DNA from: Incurvaria masculella
Lineage: Eukaryota; Arthropoda; Insecta; Lepidoptera; Incurvariidae
DNA length: 64,000 nucleotides
NCBI GenBank assembly: GCA_946894095.1
Contig: OX335651.1
Location: 4,734,501 to 4,798,500, forward strand
Reading direction: 5' to 3'
Shown here piece after piece: positions 45,438 to 56,190 of the stretch (within the stretch, counting starts at the first letter, position 1; the number at the start of each line of letters is the position of its first letter). Below the pieces are notes generated by a model. The model worked only from the letters and a program-made list of their open reading frames with translations, was not told where the DNA came from and made no database searches. The translations under genes and the position numbers were made by a program.

Positions 45438-45705
45438 CTTAAGGTGCCCGACGACGCGCATGTTATTTAGAACTTACAGGGGGGCGAAAACCATGCCGGC
45501 CGGCCAGGTGCTTCTTCACACCATGTTTGAAGGACCCCAGGTGGTACTTTGGTTGAATATCTTCATTCCATTGTTTTCCGACCATATAGATGAAGGATCT
45601 AGAAGATTGGTGGGTTCTAATTTTTGTAACCTCGACTGTGAATATGTGCATTTTCTCCCTGTTCCTCCACGGACATTTGGTGACTAATATTTCCGATTCC
45701 GGGAA
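45438..45705 (-). pseudogene. LINE ORF2 C-terminal fragment, inverted
   Basis: The minus frame contains RSFIYMVGKQWNE and SFKHGVKKHLAGRHG, the same C-terminal motif as 5602-5910, with a small deletion (LPSEV missing after WNE). It lies tail-to-tail with the split plus-strand fragment just before it. No catalytic domains. Confidence 0.75.
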
Positions 45706-46559
45706 ATTAGGTAGGCTCAAAGGTCTGTGATATATTTATTTTTCTGTCTCCAAAGTTTTTACAATCTTATGAGGTTTGGCTATTAAAATCTTAATATTTC
45801 GAATGTCTTTCCGGATTCCGAACAAGTCAATAATATAATTAGCCTTGAGATAAATACTTAGTTTATGTAAATTCAAGTATTGGCGTTTTGGTAATTTATA
45901 TGTGTGTCGACTGTCTCAATGTGATTGTATCTGCAAAAAAATTTGGAATATTATTGAAAATACATCATATTCGTAGATCGTTTCTGCTTAGATGGAATTA
46001 TTGCCAAAACATGATACGATTTGGACGGGCTAGGTTAGGTTAGGTTAGTTACACAATTTCATTCGGTATGCGTTCACAATTTAGAATTCACGCGCCCTAA
46101 CATGATGTATCCATGATTTTTTCATCTCTCCATGATTAAATTAGCTCACATGGAATAGCTAGATTACAAATTATTATCCTTATGTTTGCGACAAACCCAA
46201 CACTCTGCTCGGTCATTTATTAATTTTTAATGCATGACAGCACGACAGTAATGAAAAAAGTTTTGAGAAGTCCTTAAGGCCGCGTATAAAGTAAATGTCA
46301 CCAACGAAAAGTAATTTTATGTTAAGATCCACATCACCAAAAAATTACAGAAGAGGATAAAACTGAACGAATCCAGAAAATTAAGATTACAATATGGCGG
46401 GCATGGTCTTTACAAATAAACTGATATTTGTCATGAACTGTGTGATTTTCGTCAATTCATATTAATATAGCGTTTTTATCTGTGTTTCCAAATACTTTTG
46501 TAACTTAGACTAAGTGGGCGGTGAAAAAACTTTTCTTGTTTTTTACCAGTTCTTCTTCG
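45706..46559. other. AT-rich stretch with a short telomere-like repeat
   Basis: Nothing gene-like. Contains the (TTAGG)-type run annotated separately. Confidence 0.5.
46031..46048. repeat. Interstitial (TTAGG)n, about three units
   Basis: TAGGTTAGGTTAGGTTAG is the canonical insect telomere repeat at an internal position. Short enough to be chance or a repair scar. Confidence 0.7.
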
Positions 46560-46655
46560 CTGGGATTGCCGAACTGGCTAATGATAAAATATGACAAATC
46601 CGAGTGCAGTTAACTGTCTATGGATGATGAATAAACAATAAACAATAAATAAAAA
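46560..46655 (+). repeat. Conserved about 85-bp repeat, copy 2
   Basis: Inverted relative to 21430-21527. Ends GATGAATAAACAATAAACAA, a microsatellite-like tail consistent with a retrotransposon 3' end. Confidence 0.6.
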
Positions 46656-46734
46656 ACTCTTATGAAGCACTTTAACATTCTAATTTGAAAAGACTTTTTG
46701 AAATAAAATACTTATATTACGTGGTATTTGAGCA

Positions 46735-46830
46735 ACTGGTAGCCAGTCGTGCGGGAATTTGCCTTCCATGCCAGTGATCATGCGTTCGATCCCCACCCCG
46801 TACATGCACCACGTTTTTACCGACAGACAG
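46735..46830 (+). mobile_element. Possible third tRNA-like SINE head
   Basis: GAGCAACTGGTAGCCAGTCG resembles an A-box region and GCGTTCGATCCCCACC a B-box, about 45 bases apart. No second copy in the window and no clear cloverleaf, so this is weak. Confidence 0.35.
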
Positions 46831-47029
46831 AATATATTTAGGATTGCATCCATTAGCTCAACTCCATACAAAATCCCGATTTCGTTCACCTGTACAGGCA
46901 CATTTCGCATCGAACTGTCAGAAATGTTCCTTCGAGATCATTTGTTTAAAAATAATAGTATAAGCAGTGCTCCGCCAATATTTAAGTGACAACTCCGGCA
47001 CTCTATGCAGGGAAGTTATTTATCTCAAA

Positions 47030-47123
47030 AATCGCCTGAGGCACCTACTTCCTTTGGTAATGCGGTGTATTTGGATAATATCACGACGGTGAGTGTGGCC
47101 AGACATGTCCAATTATATAAAAA
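47030..47123 (+). mobile_element. SINE tail fragment
   Basis: GAGGCACCTACTTCCTTTGG, ATGCGGTGTATTTGGATAAT and CAATTATATAAAAA follow the SINE tail order. Confidence 0.6.
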
Positions 47124-47244
47124 ATCAACTTCGCGCTGGCTACCTGCATTTGAAACACCTGGGAACTAGTGTCATGGATTACCTTGTAACACTTGCACGA
47201 AAACAATTCGTTCACTCCAAGGTTTCACAAGACTACTGAATCGG

Positions 47245-47380
47245 ACTTACCGTTCTGACTAACCATCGTCAGCAGATTTCCGTGGTCCGTGCTGATCAAA
47301 CAAGCGGAGGCACTCGCCGCTGCCTCTGCCGAATTAGATATGCAAACAGGCTGACGTCAGGAGGCAAGACGCAGTGCATT
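47245..47380 (-). promoter_or_regulatory. Candidate host promoter and first exon (minus strand)
   Basis: Minus strand: TGACGTCA (CRE-type palindrome, 47353-47360) and TTTGCATAT upstream; then CpG-containing sequence; then ATGGTTAGTCAGAACG (47266-47251) immediately followed by GTAAGT, a strong splice donor. This would encode M-V-S-Q-N and a phase-1 junction. No acceptor or downstream exon is identified in the window, so this is inference only. Confidence 0.25.
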
Positions 47381-47527
47381 CCATAACCACGGAGATGGTG
47401 CAGTTGCTTGTGGTAGGCACGTATGCAATGGGTTTTTAAAATGCTGGCGAATCCCAGGGCACTAGCTTATTAATATTTTACAATTTTTTTATTTAAAAAT
47501 TTAATCATCGAAGTCAGATATTGTTTT

Positions 47528-47565
47528 CTTAATTATAGTTTTAATAATGTCAAACTATAATTAAG
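47528..47565. repeat. Perfect 14-bp inverted repeat
   Basis: CTTAATTATAGTTT pairs exactly with AAACTATAATTAAG across a 10-base loop. AT-rich, so modest significance. Confidence 0.8.
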
Positions 47566-47585
47566 GGCATCTCTGACGTGAGAGT

Positions 47586-47614
47586 CTGGCGTACGCCATG
47601 TGCCGCGCTGAACA
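47586..47614. repeat. LINE 3'-end tag fragment
   Basis: CTGGCGTACGCCATGTGCCG, the same tag as in the LINE fragment at 5602-5910. Confidence 0.55.
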
Positions 47615-48390
47615 TTGAGCAGTAAAATTTAGTAAAACTCTTTTCATTAAAGTCGTAATTATTTCAAACGCCTTGTCATGTTCGTTTTGGTTATAGATTG
47701 ATAATCCATTTTATGTTACAAAAAAATACAACTGGGAGACTGTATTTTGGGAAGTAAAGGAATCCTGATTTGCACTATTTTATTCGGTGGCAACGCTGAT
47801 GGTATATTAAACACATACACAAGTTCAAAAGTCGTCAAACTGAAAACTTTTCCAGTCGCACTTACGTGCTTCTACTCCGTACCGCATGCTTCGTCGCCTC
47901 GTCTCCCTCGCTCCCGCAAGCTTCTGGCATCGTCTGACTGGGAAGGGAGTTGTTGCGTGGTTCAACTTCGGCTAGCAAAAGATGCTATTAATATTCTTGC
48001 GTCATATCAAGTTTGTGACAGCCCCGTAGGAGATCGTAAAATATTCAGAGCGAAATATCCAATTTGGGGAACGAAATATACATCTGGAGTTACTCCGTAG
48101 CTCAGTGGAAAAATCAGAGGCCGGAGATCTGTTTGTATCATATTATAAAGATTTTTTAAATTTATATTTAGACCAATAGTTAATACTTTGCTTAAAATTA
48201 ATTATGTGAATACAATTAACATTAGATATAAATATAATTCATTTAAAGAGCTATGACAGCAGTTTTAACACAAAACTAATACGATTTAAAAATCTATCAC
48301 TTTAATTACCCCAAAACAAGGATTATCATCACATCAGAATTATAATTTTATCTTCATATTAAGAGAGACGAAATAGAAGAAGATGCAATA
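47615..48390. other. Stretch without confirmed features
   Basis: A 117-codon plus frame (47747-48100) has no recognised motif. CCGTAGCTCAGTGG at about 48098 resembles a tRNA A-box, but no B-box follows. Confidence 0.4.
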
Positions 48391-48660
48391 AAAACCGGCC
48401 AAGTGCGAGTCGGACTCGCACACGAAGGGCTCCGTATCATCGTACAAGATTTAACCCAAAAAAACACTTTTTTTGTAAAAAATATGTTTCATATTTTATT
48501 TTATTTGTTGTTATAGCGGCGAAATAAATACACACTCTGTGATATTTTAGCTGCCTGCCTATTACGGTTGATGAGATACGGCCCGGTGACAAACGGACGG
48601 ACGGACAGCGGATGATTAGTAATAGTATTCCGTTGGCACCCTTTGGGTAGGGAACCCTAA
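48391..48660 (-). repeat. (TCCG)n-bearing repeat, full copy
   Basis: AAAACCGGCCAAGTGCGAGT through ACCCTTTGGGTAGGGAACCC. Short GGAC array, several substitutions. Confidence 0.92.
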
Positions 48661-49571
48661 CAACGATAGGGGACTAATGTATTCCAGTGCAGATTTGATG
48701 TATTATAAAAGTACTTATACTTTCTAACTGAAGCTGAAAATGTCATGTTCCTTCTGCCGAAACTCCTCACTATAAAAGCTTTATATTCTCGACACTTATT
48801 CGCAGCCTGGCCAATAATTACGCTATATTTTGTTCTAGAATTTTATCGCGACAACAAAATATTTTTCGAGTTTCTGGGTTATAGGGTTTATTACGACCGT
48901 AATAAATTTGACTATACCAGCATTATATCTCCTATGGCAGGAAATATTCCCCGCTTAAGGTCTATTCACGCTCAGGTGAATCATATCTCTGTCGAATTCG
49001 AGCTAGGTCACCTATTAGCGGGATCTGCACCACTTTACCAGAGGCGTGGCAATTTTAAAAAACATTTGAATTATTAGTGAAACGTCCGACTCGCAGTCTT
49101 TGTCGTCGAAAAGGTACGCTTGTGTGTATGAATCGGAAGGATAAGCCCTTATTATCCCAAGATTACGTCGGAAATTGGCTTTTATTGTTGGGAAAGCGCC
49201 GAGTGTAATCCTTTTTCGCACTTTATGTGGGCTGTAATAAAATGCAATCACCTTCCGTCCTACTAAAAACCGATCCAGATAAAAGGTATCTCGATTTTCC
49301 ACCTATTTGGGCTGAATCTATCATTTGAGCTTTTTGTTTTTTATGTAAACACATATATATATAGAAATCAATTTCTATGTTAAAACTGACCTTTGAGGAG
49401 AATACGAATTTCTGTTTTTGTTAAATAATTGCCCCATTTTTTTGGTTCCCATTACTCGACCGAATTCTTTCAAAATTTATATCTGAGTACTTGATTTATG
49501 ACCAATTATATCACCATATTATTCTACGTTAAGGTGGAAACCGGACTGAAAACGTAAAAAACTTGCTATTT
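48661..49571. other. Stretch without confirmed features
   Basis: The 110-codon plus frame at 48745-49077 overlaps an opposed 95-codon frame; neither has a recognised motif. Confidence 0.45.
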
Positions 49572-49826
49572 CAAAATAAAATCGTTATTCGATAATTTTA
49601 TGTCATTAATGGATACGACATTACCGTATAGTTGATTTGAACTTATCCAGCGACATCTATATTGAATCAGATTTTGAAAATAATCAGAAAGCGTTTTTAA
49701 TCTTGACATTCGTCAGAAGCAGAATTACAAAGAGAAAATAATTCTGATTACAATTCTTCAATGTAGATGTCGTTAGTTAACCTCAAATCAATTTAGTTAT
49801 TCGTAGAGAAAAACGATTCGTAAAAT
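49572..49826. mobile_element. MITE family G, palindromic
   Basis: Imperfect long inverted repeat: TTGATTTGAACTTATCC, CGACATCTATATTGAA and AATCAGATTTTG on the left mirror AATTCTGATTACA, TTCAATGTAGATGTCG and CCTCAAATCAATTTAG on the right. A diverged half copy lies at about 24489-24545. No clear target duplication. Confidence 0.6.
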
Positions 49827-49875
49827 ATTTGTCATATATACTGCGTCGAAACTATATATCTAGCTAGCTTCATAG

Positions 49876-50144
49876 TTTTTAGGGTTCCGTACCCAAAGGG
49901 TGCCAACGGAACCCTATTACTAAGCCTCCGCTGTCCGTCCGGCCGTCTGTCACAGGGCTGTATCTCATGAACCGTAATAGCTAGGCAGCTGAAATTTTCA
50001 CAGAGCGTGTATTATTGCTGTAACAACAAATAGGTAAAATTAATAATAATAAAAAAATGGGGGCCCCATTTTTTTGTGTTAAATCTTCTACGATGGTACG
50101 GAACCTTCGTGTGCGAGTCCGACTCACACTTGCCCGGGTTTTTT
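49876..50144 (+). repeat. (TCCG)n-bearing repeat, full copy
   Basis: TTTTTAGGGTTCCGTACCC to CACTTGCCCGGGTTTTTT; TCCG array reduced to two units. Confidence 0.92.
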
Positions 50145-50905
50145 GTAACTAGTCCAAAAAGGTTTAAAATGACCGAGCATGAAACTTTAAAATAAAATTA
50201 TCTGGTAACCGAATGTAAAATTAAAGATTTCAATGTTTTTTTATAATCGTTGCTTTTTTTAATAAAGCTCGAAAATGAATGGAAACAGGTAATTTCCGAG
50301 CATTTAAAATATTTTGCTTCTCCTTAAAATCTTATTGACTACGGCTACCTTAAGGTTGCTCCGACATATTTATTACATTCACAATTTCAATGTTACGTAA
50401 TTTGTAAATTGCAACTATTTCTTTGAATGCACTTCAAATCATTTCAAATATGTCACTGGGCATGGATAGCTAACACACCACATGGAAACAGGAGCCATGC
50501 CATTTACATCTTTTAAAAACCATCTCCATATCCGATAAATTCGGTAAGGGTTCGAAACTATGATTCGGGGCTTTCAATAACTTTATGCTTGGAATGGAAT
50601 ATGGAAATGATTCGGTATCCAATCCATTTGTCGGGTCGGCGGTCATCAGGTGGCTACGTGGAGTAAGGATCATTTGTTGGAGTGGAACTGAACATGTAAA
50701 TGCATATTAGGTTATTGGATTTAGATGGTACTATACCAACCTATCATATGTTTTGAGAAATGTATTACATCCTTCATCAAAATACACTGTAAACAAAAAC
50801 AAAATAATCCCCAAATAAAATAAAACCAGCAACTAGCTTCTTACTAAAGCTATACTAAACTAAATAGAAAATTTCCTTCATGTCCGCCGAGCTGCCCATA
50901 GTACC
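50145..50905. other. Stretch with a lone SINE scrap
   Basis: 50460-50506 on the minus strand resembles the SINE tail (AACACACCACATGGAAAC, GCCATGCCA). TTAAGGTTGCTCCGACATAT at 50351 resembles the terminus of MITE family D (10349). No gene. Confidence 0.4.
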
Positions 50906-51105
50906 TAAAATTATATTAGCTGTTGAGCTAATATAATTTTATATTTGGGGACGAGGTGCCATGCCTTACTTATATTGCATTTTACCAATTCGAACCTTAT
51001 TCTTGTTACCAACCTGGGCGGGATTAACCCTGCTAAGTAAGGAAGTTGGCACCTACAGTTTTACGTGGAATCCGACGCAGGACCGTCAAATCCCTCAGTC
51101 GTCTC
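50906..51105 (-). mobile_element. SINE fragment with perfect 15-bp hairpin at its end
   Basis: Minus strand carries the GTGCCAACTTCCTTACTTAG, CAGGGTTAATCCCGCCCAGG and GGCATGGCACCTCG blocks. At the tail, 50906-50920 and 50927-50941 are exact complements around TGTTGA. Confidence 0.7.
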
Positions 51106-51427
51106 TTACGCCGTGCACGGGAAAAAAGACAGTCTTCATTATCCATATAATTCTCTATGAAATCGGGCATATGGCGATTCACGATAATTTGGGGACGGAA
51201 AAGTATCCGTACCTGCTAAGGGGCGACCAGTACTAACTTTATTTTTAGTTCATTTTTCACTTTTTACTAAAATATTATATTTACTTATTTTTGACGTGAA
51301 TTCGATAAACGTCTTACTCGAGGTTCGTATGAGGTGCGTCCTAAACTTTTATGTGACAAAATCGAGTACCGCGCGAAGCTTACTGTAGTTAGTTTAACGT
51401 TCTTACGATAATAAGTTACATACCATA
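51106..51427. other. Spacer, nothing recognised
   Basis: No supported feature. Confidence 0.5.
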
Positions 51428-51834
51428 TTTTTTTTTATGCGACCTGACATGGATGGCTAATACCACACAACTACCGTTATGATATTAGCCCAATACACTA
51501 CATTCCCGGAGGAATTAGGTGCCATGCCAGGACCTTCCCTTTATGAGCACGGCTACATTGAACTGGATGGAAAGCACGGACAATTTTTCATTGCTGCTTC
51601 GACCATCTTTTCATGCAATGCGATGGTACCAACCCGGGCGGGCTTAAACCCTACCACCTAGTAGGGGAAGGGGACCTACAGTTTTACGTGGATTCCGAAC
51701 CATGGAGCAGCTCGCATTCGTGACGAAATGCACTTATCGAACTCTGAAAGAGAAAGACAGTGGTGAAATTTGGTATTGAACCCGGGCCTCTGGTACGCTA
51801 GGCCAGTCCCCGCGCCACTAGGCTACGAGCCGCT
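51428..51834 (-). mobile_element. tRNA-derived SINE, near full length
   Basis: Minus strand GAGCGGCTCGTAGCCTAGTGG head at 51834, B-box near 51783, full body and a GGTCGCAT plus A-run tail at 51428. Confidence 0.93.
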
Positions 51835-52064
51835 CAATATAAAAGTGTAGCCTTTTCCCAATGGATTGGTATATGACATTTGTCTCGCATGCATGCGAAG
51901 TGAGAGACGTGAGGGGGCCGGGAGCGAGGGGCCGACTTTGACATTTTGATCTTTAATTTTATAATATCTTCTATAGTGAGGGCTTGAATTCACGAAAATA
52001 TTCACGGAACGACCGGTAAGCTGTGCCTCTGTAATTTTTCGTTCTCCTTTATTAGTGGCCACTT

Positions 52065-52543
52065 TTAAGGCCCTGGTACTAGCCAAATCGCAAAGTTAGA
52101 CGAGGCACCCCAAGTTAACTAACTAAGTCTGACGATTATAAGTGTCATTCTTACAATATATGATTCCTTGTCTAGGAATCAACCTATTTTCGTTAATGTA
52201 TGTTTCCTTTTTCTATACAAAATACATTGCGGAAACGGTGTCCATTTCCGAACTTTTTTGACTAAATGTAGAAATCTAAAAGCAAATGGATTTTTTTGTT
52301 TATGGATATATGCTGTTTTTGCTTACATCTAGAAATCGAATTACTTTCAGATTTCTAATGAGAAAAATCAAATTTTTTATTTTTATTATTATTTAAATAA
52401 ATGATGGAATCAAAAAATATTAACAATCCATTATCAGTCAGGAGTTCTATTTGGATTTGCTGAAGCGTTTCACTACATATAATTACATTTGTTAAAAAGT
52501 GCATTTGTATGGCGCGAGTAGTTGGCTAGTCCTAGCGCCTTAA
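52065..52543. mobile_element. MITE family F, TTAA-flanked, uninterrupted copy
   Basis: Element 52069-52539 (471 bp) between TTAA at 52065-52068 and 52540-52543. Nearly identical to 16877-17509 apart from the nested insert, and serves as its empty-site reference. Confidence 0.92.
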
Positions 52544-53661
52544 TCTTCAAATTTCGCTGATACGATACAAACGATATAGAATCCAATACTCTTACCGTCA
52601 AGTAAATTTATCATCAGACCATTAGGTAGGGTGCAAAGACATATAGGCCAGATGCGAGTTGGCTTTACGGGGAGTCCCATATAAGTTGACAGTTAAATGG
52701 TGACACTGCCATCAGGTGTTTTAATCAATGAGGAGTAAACATTTCAAAATATTGTAAATATTCGCTCACTTATTGTTCAAATATTCCGAATTCGAATTTC
52801 GTAATTCCGGAATAATCAGAATTCAAATGTACGGAATTCAATACATCAAATTAAGTTTAAAGAATATTTTCAAACGAATTAATGAGAAAATTTTCAATTG
52901 GGTTTTTGAGAATAACGGTGCAATCCTCTAACCGTATTTTAAATTTGTCTTTTTTTACATTTGGATAGTTGGTTGGTGTTTTTTTTTTCTATTGAAAACA
53001 ACTTTCATGTATCTGTAGTTATGGTCATGTTCTAAAGTATGGTAGGTTATACGTACACATTTTTGAGTGATGGGGAAAATTACCTTAAATGCCGCCGTAA
53101 ACATTAAACTTCCTAATCTCATGTTGACAGGCCACTTTAATGTCATATTCATGTCATACGAAAGCCGGATTATACAATGAAAAGCGAATACAAATTAGAT
53201 CAAAAAAGTAAAATATCGGCATTTTTTTAAAAAAATATCGTATTATCTGTACTAAATGTGTGTGACGATTTCATGAGAATAAATGGTATAATTTATCAAG
53301 TTTAACATTAAACGAACAAATTTTTCTAAAGAAATGATACGAAAAAATGTGAATTTAAGAAATATTGCTTGCTACTTCTCACAACGACTTAATTTTTTTC
53401 CACTCACCAAATATCACCATATTCAAGTTAGCCAAAAAAAATGCCTGAGTTAGTAGTCTCTCACGTCACGGTGGTGAGTGTACATCGAGCCCACCAGTCG
53501 AGCATTCTCTCAATGAAGCTGATAAAAATAGCGAATGAAGCGGCCGCAGTCGCGCCACATGGCCCTACCGACCTTCCACCAACATCACCGCCGCTCAGCG
53601 CATATCGGATGCCTTATTTTAATGGAAATATTAGGATTCCGTGGCATCCCAAAATTCATAC
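52544..53661. other. AT-rich stretch, nothing recognised
   Basis: About 1.1 kb without a supported gene. Frames 53441-53749 and 53535-53744 run into the tRNA-like SINE and are not credible. Confidence 0.5.
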
Positions 53662-53826
53662 AGCCGGTGGCGAAATTGGTAGACGCAATACCCGCGAATG
53701 GTATGTTTTGCTGGTTCGAGTCCAGCCGTGCAGTATTTTCGTAAAGTAGTTCTTTTTACTGGGCTCCTTCTTCTATTAATGTGTCCTTGCTTCACGGTCG
53801 ATTATACGTACATACATATCACATTT
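53662..53826 (+). mobile_element. Leu-type tRNA-derived SINE, copy 2
   Basis: GGTGGCGAAATTGGTAGACGC (type II tRNA A-box and D-arm) is followed by an ATACC/GGTAT stem with a 7-base loop, a perfect GCTGG/CCAGC T-arm around TTCGAGT, then the ATGTGTCCTTGCTTCACGGT tail. The acceptor stem does not pair and loop position 33 is not T, so it is not a functional tRNA gene. Confidence 0.8.
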
Positions 53827-55569
53827 CTTGGAATAAGCGACGCACCTGCTCAGTATGAAAAAGTATATTTGTTCTATTAACTTATTCAGGTTTCAATTAC
53901 TTTTTGCGTGGGCAATAATAGTTTGAAAAGAGCAGTTGATGGGAGAATAGCTCCGATCTTGAAACGGAAATCTACATTGAGGTTTCACTATCTATCTATA
54001 AAAAAAGATGTATTTTGAACCATTTATAATACAGAAATGGTGCGCATAGCAATCGTCGAATTTTGATGCCCGCAGAAAATATGTGAAAACTAATATATCC
54101 CTACTATTCCGTCTCATAATCCATAATCCGTGCTGATATTATTCGCGCAAAAGTCTGTTGGTTTATCGTTATTTCTCGCAACAACGGAACAACATAACTA
54201 CATATTTTCTTTAATAGATATAGGGTTACAAATATATTACTATTCCTCACCTTTGCTTTGCACAAAACCCTTGCTCGATACGACTGTTATTTAAATTCAT
54301 TTGGTTGTGTTAAAAAGTTCATCTCATTTTAAATGTTTATCTTTTTAGTTAGTACATAACGTGATAATAACAAAAGGTTTTTATTTATTTGAAGAAAATT
54401 GAAGTTTATATCGTTCAAATATACTAACTGATCAAACAACGGAATAGAGTTTAAATGCTTTTACAAGAAACTCAAACTTTTTTATCATTGCTTTTAATCA
54501 TTTAGTTGACGTGGCAAAAATTTAATCTAATTTATCTCATTACAGCCACAGCTACAAATATTTCTATGTATATCGCTACATCTTATCGCTCCCGTCTGAA
54601 TATTGAATTATTTCTTTCTTCCCTTTATCGCGTCCCAGAATATTTTCTGTGAAATATCCGACCTAAGTAACATGGGTAAAGTAGCTGACAGATATTCAGA
54701 CCAGTTTTTTTTTCGTGTTTCTGTGTACCTCATTCTCAGCCGATTTTACTAATGCAAATTCGAAGGAAGCGGTCTCACTTTAATTCTAACTTGGACTGGT
54801 CGCTGACTGAATAACTTTACCAATCTCGAGAAACTTGATAATGTATCGATTTTTTTGCCTAAAAATAAAGTTGTAAATGGAGAAATATAAATACGAATGC
54901 CGTGCAACACAACAGCCTCTAAGTATAAGAAAAATAAAAAAGGCCTATAAAAACATTAAATAAAACGTAAACATTTTTTTATAAATGTGTTTTTCCCGAC
55001 TTTTCCTCTATTTTTAACCTCATTGTCCACAACTAGCTAGTGGCTCATTCATAATCAGACGAATAGCAGGACAGCCGTTTCATATGCCTTACAGAAGACC
55101 AAATACTGTTTTTTTTTTATGTAAGGACAACTAAAAATTATTAATTGCATGGATAGTTAAACCGATACGCGAGAAGCACATATTAATTTGCAATTTCTGA
55201 TCCACACAGGCTTGCGAGGCACTTTGTAAATACCAGCGGACATAAAAACGAACAAACCCACATCTAAAGTAGGCTGTTTTTGAATGTTTCCTGCCGTAAA
55301 CGGCTGAAACGTTGCGTACGAAAAGGGCGAGCCCCTTTCAGGAGTGTAGACTCCTTTGTTCGCGCAGCGACCGGCGCTACCCCAATAAGTGCATTTCGGC
55401 GCCATATTGTGCCCCCGATATGGTGGGTAGAAGGCCTTCATAATCTAGCATATGTATTATTGAATCCTTCTTTTGCTGAATTTGGTTTTTGACATTGATA
55501 CCGAAAGGGTTACTGGCGTTACTTTTGAGAAAACATGTGAGGGAATTCGATTTATTCTGCACCAATTAG
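53827..55569. other. AT-rich stretch upstream of LINE, nothing recognised
   Basis: About 1.7 kb. A short GC-richer block at 55260-55440 has opposed frames without motifs. It may include the LINE's 5' untranslated region, but I cannot place that boundary. Confidence 0.45.
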
Positions 55570-55617
55570 AAGCGTTTATGTCATAACATCTGCGATCTTG
55601 AGCCGTGCCATCTGAGC

Positions 55618-56190
55618 GTGGTGCGCTCTCAGGTGGCAGGCCTTGCGGAAGTAGTGGACGCGCAAGAGATGAGGTCGCGGGCGAAAGTACTACTTATCCA
55701 TGGTGTAGCCGAGGACAAGACTGATGACTTGACGCAGAAGGTGGTGGTGCTAGCGCGCAGTAAGATGGGGCTAGCAGACTTCAGTAGCGACTGTATTAAG
55801 CTGTGCCATCGTCTGGGAGTGAATTCTCGGGCTCCGACACGCCCTCGTGCAATTTTGGTCCGCTTCACACAGCTCAGCAGCCGTACCGCGGTTTGGAAGG
55901 CGAAAACGTCACTAAAGGGCTCCGGCATTACAGTGTCCGAGTTCCTCACGCGGACGCGACACAACGTCTTCCTTGCGGCGCGGAAGCACTTCGGGATGGC
56001 GCACAGTTGGACACAAGAGGGTCGCATCGTCATCCAGTTGAAAGATGGAACCCGCATCAAAATCGTGACGGCTGCTGCGTTGAAGGTGCTGACCGACAAA
56101 CACCCTGCGGTCTCAGGCGGTGCCGATGGTGTTGCTGATAGGCAGAAGCCCAGGTCCTCGGACCGTATCAACAAGGGGAAAGCTAAGTGA
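55618..56190 (+). CDS. LINE ORF1, RNA-binding protein (possibly N-terminally truncated)
   Basis: About 190 residues. Nucleic-acid chaperone ORF1 proteins of non-LTR retrotransposons coat the element RNA in the cytoplasm and form the retrotransposition particle. Seen here: SRAKVLLIHGVAED near residues 20-33 (the usual beta strand after the coiled coil), RPRAILVRF near 76-84, then RIVIQLKDGTRIKIVTAAAL near 136-155, together resembling an RRM-like domain followed by a C-terminal domain. The tail is basic (KPRSSDRINKGKAK). The upstream coiled coil expected for this family is missing. The first ATG in frame is at 55669 (residue 18), while the open frame extends back to 55570, so I cannot fix the start. 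It is markedly more GC-rich than the spacer and ORF2. ORF2 follows after 776 bp. Confidence 0.75.
   Translation: MVRSQVAGLAEVVDAQEMRSRAKVLLIHGVAEDKTDDLTQKVVVLARSKMGLADFSSDCIKLCHRLGVNSRAPTRPRAILVRFTQLSSRTAVWKAKTSLKGSGITVSEFLTRTRHNVFLAARKHFGMAHSWTQEGRIVIQLKDGTRIKIVTAAALKVLTDKHPAVSGGADGVADRQKPRSSDRINKGKAK

Noticed and set aside
48098..48150. tRNA-like CCGTAGCTCAGTGG
   Set aside because: No B-box or T-arm follows and the sequence turns into AT-rich DNA; too little to call a tRNA or SINE.
3773..51661. A near-identical 60-residue frame on the antisense of four SINE copies (3773-3955, 15288-15470, 43203-43385, 51479-51661)
   Set aside because: Its conservation is explained by the SINE itself; it runs antisense through the shared body and has no protein-like motif.
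53662..53735. Bacterial-type tRNA-Leu gene or bacterial contamination
   Set aside because: The acceptor stem does not pair, position 33 is not T, and a second copy with the same non-tRNA tail exists at 9785-9942; it is a SINE head.
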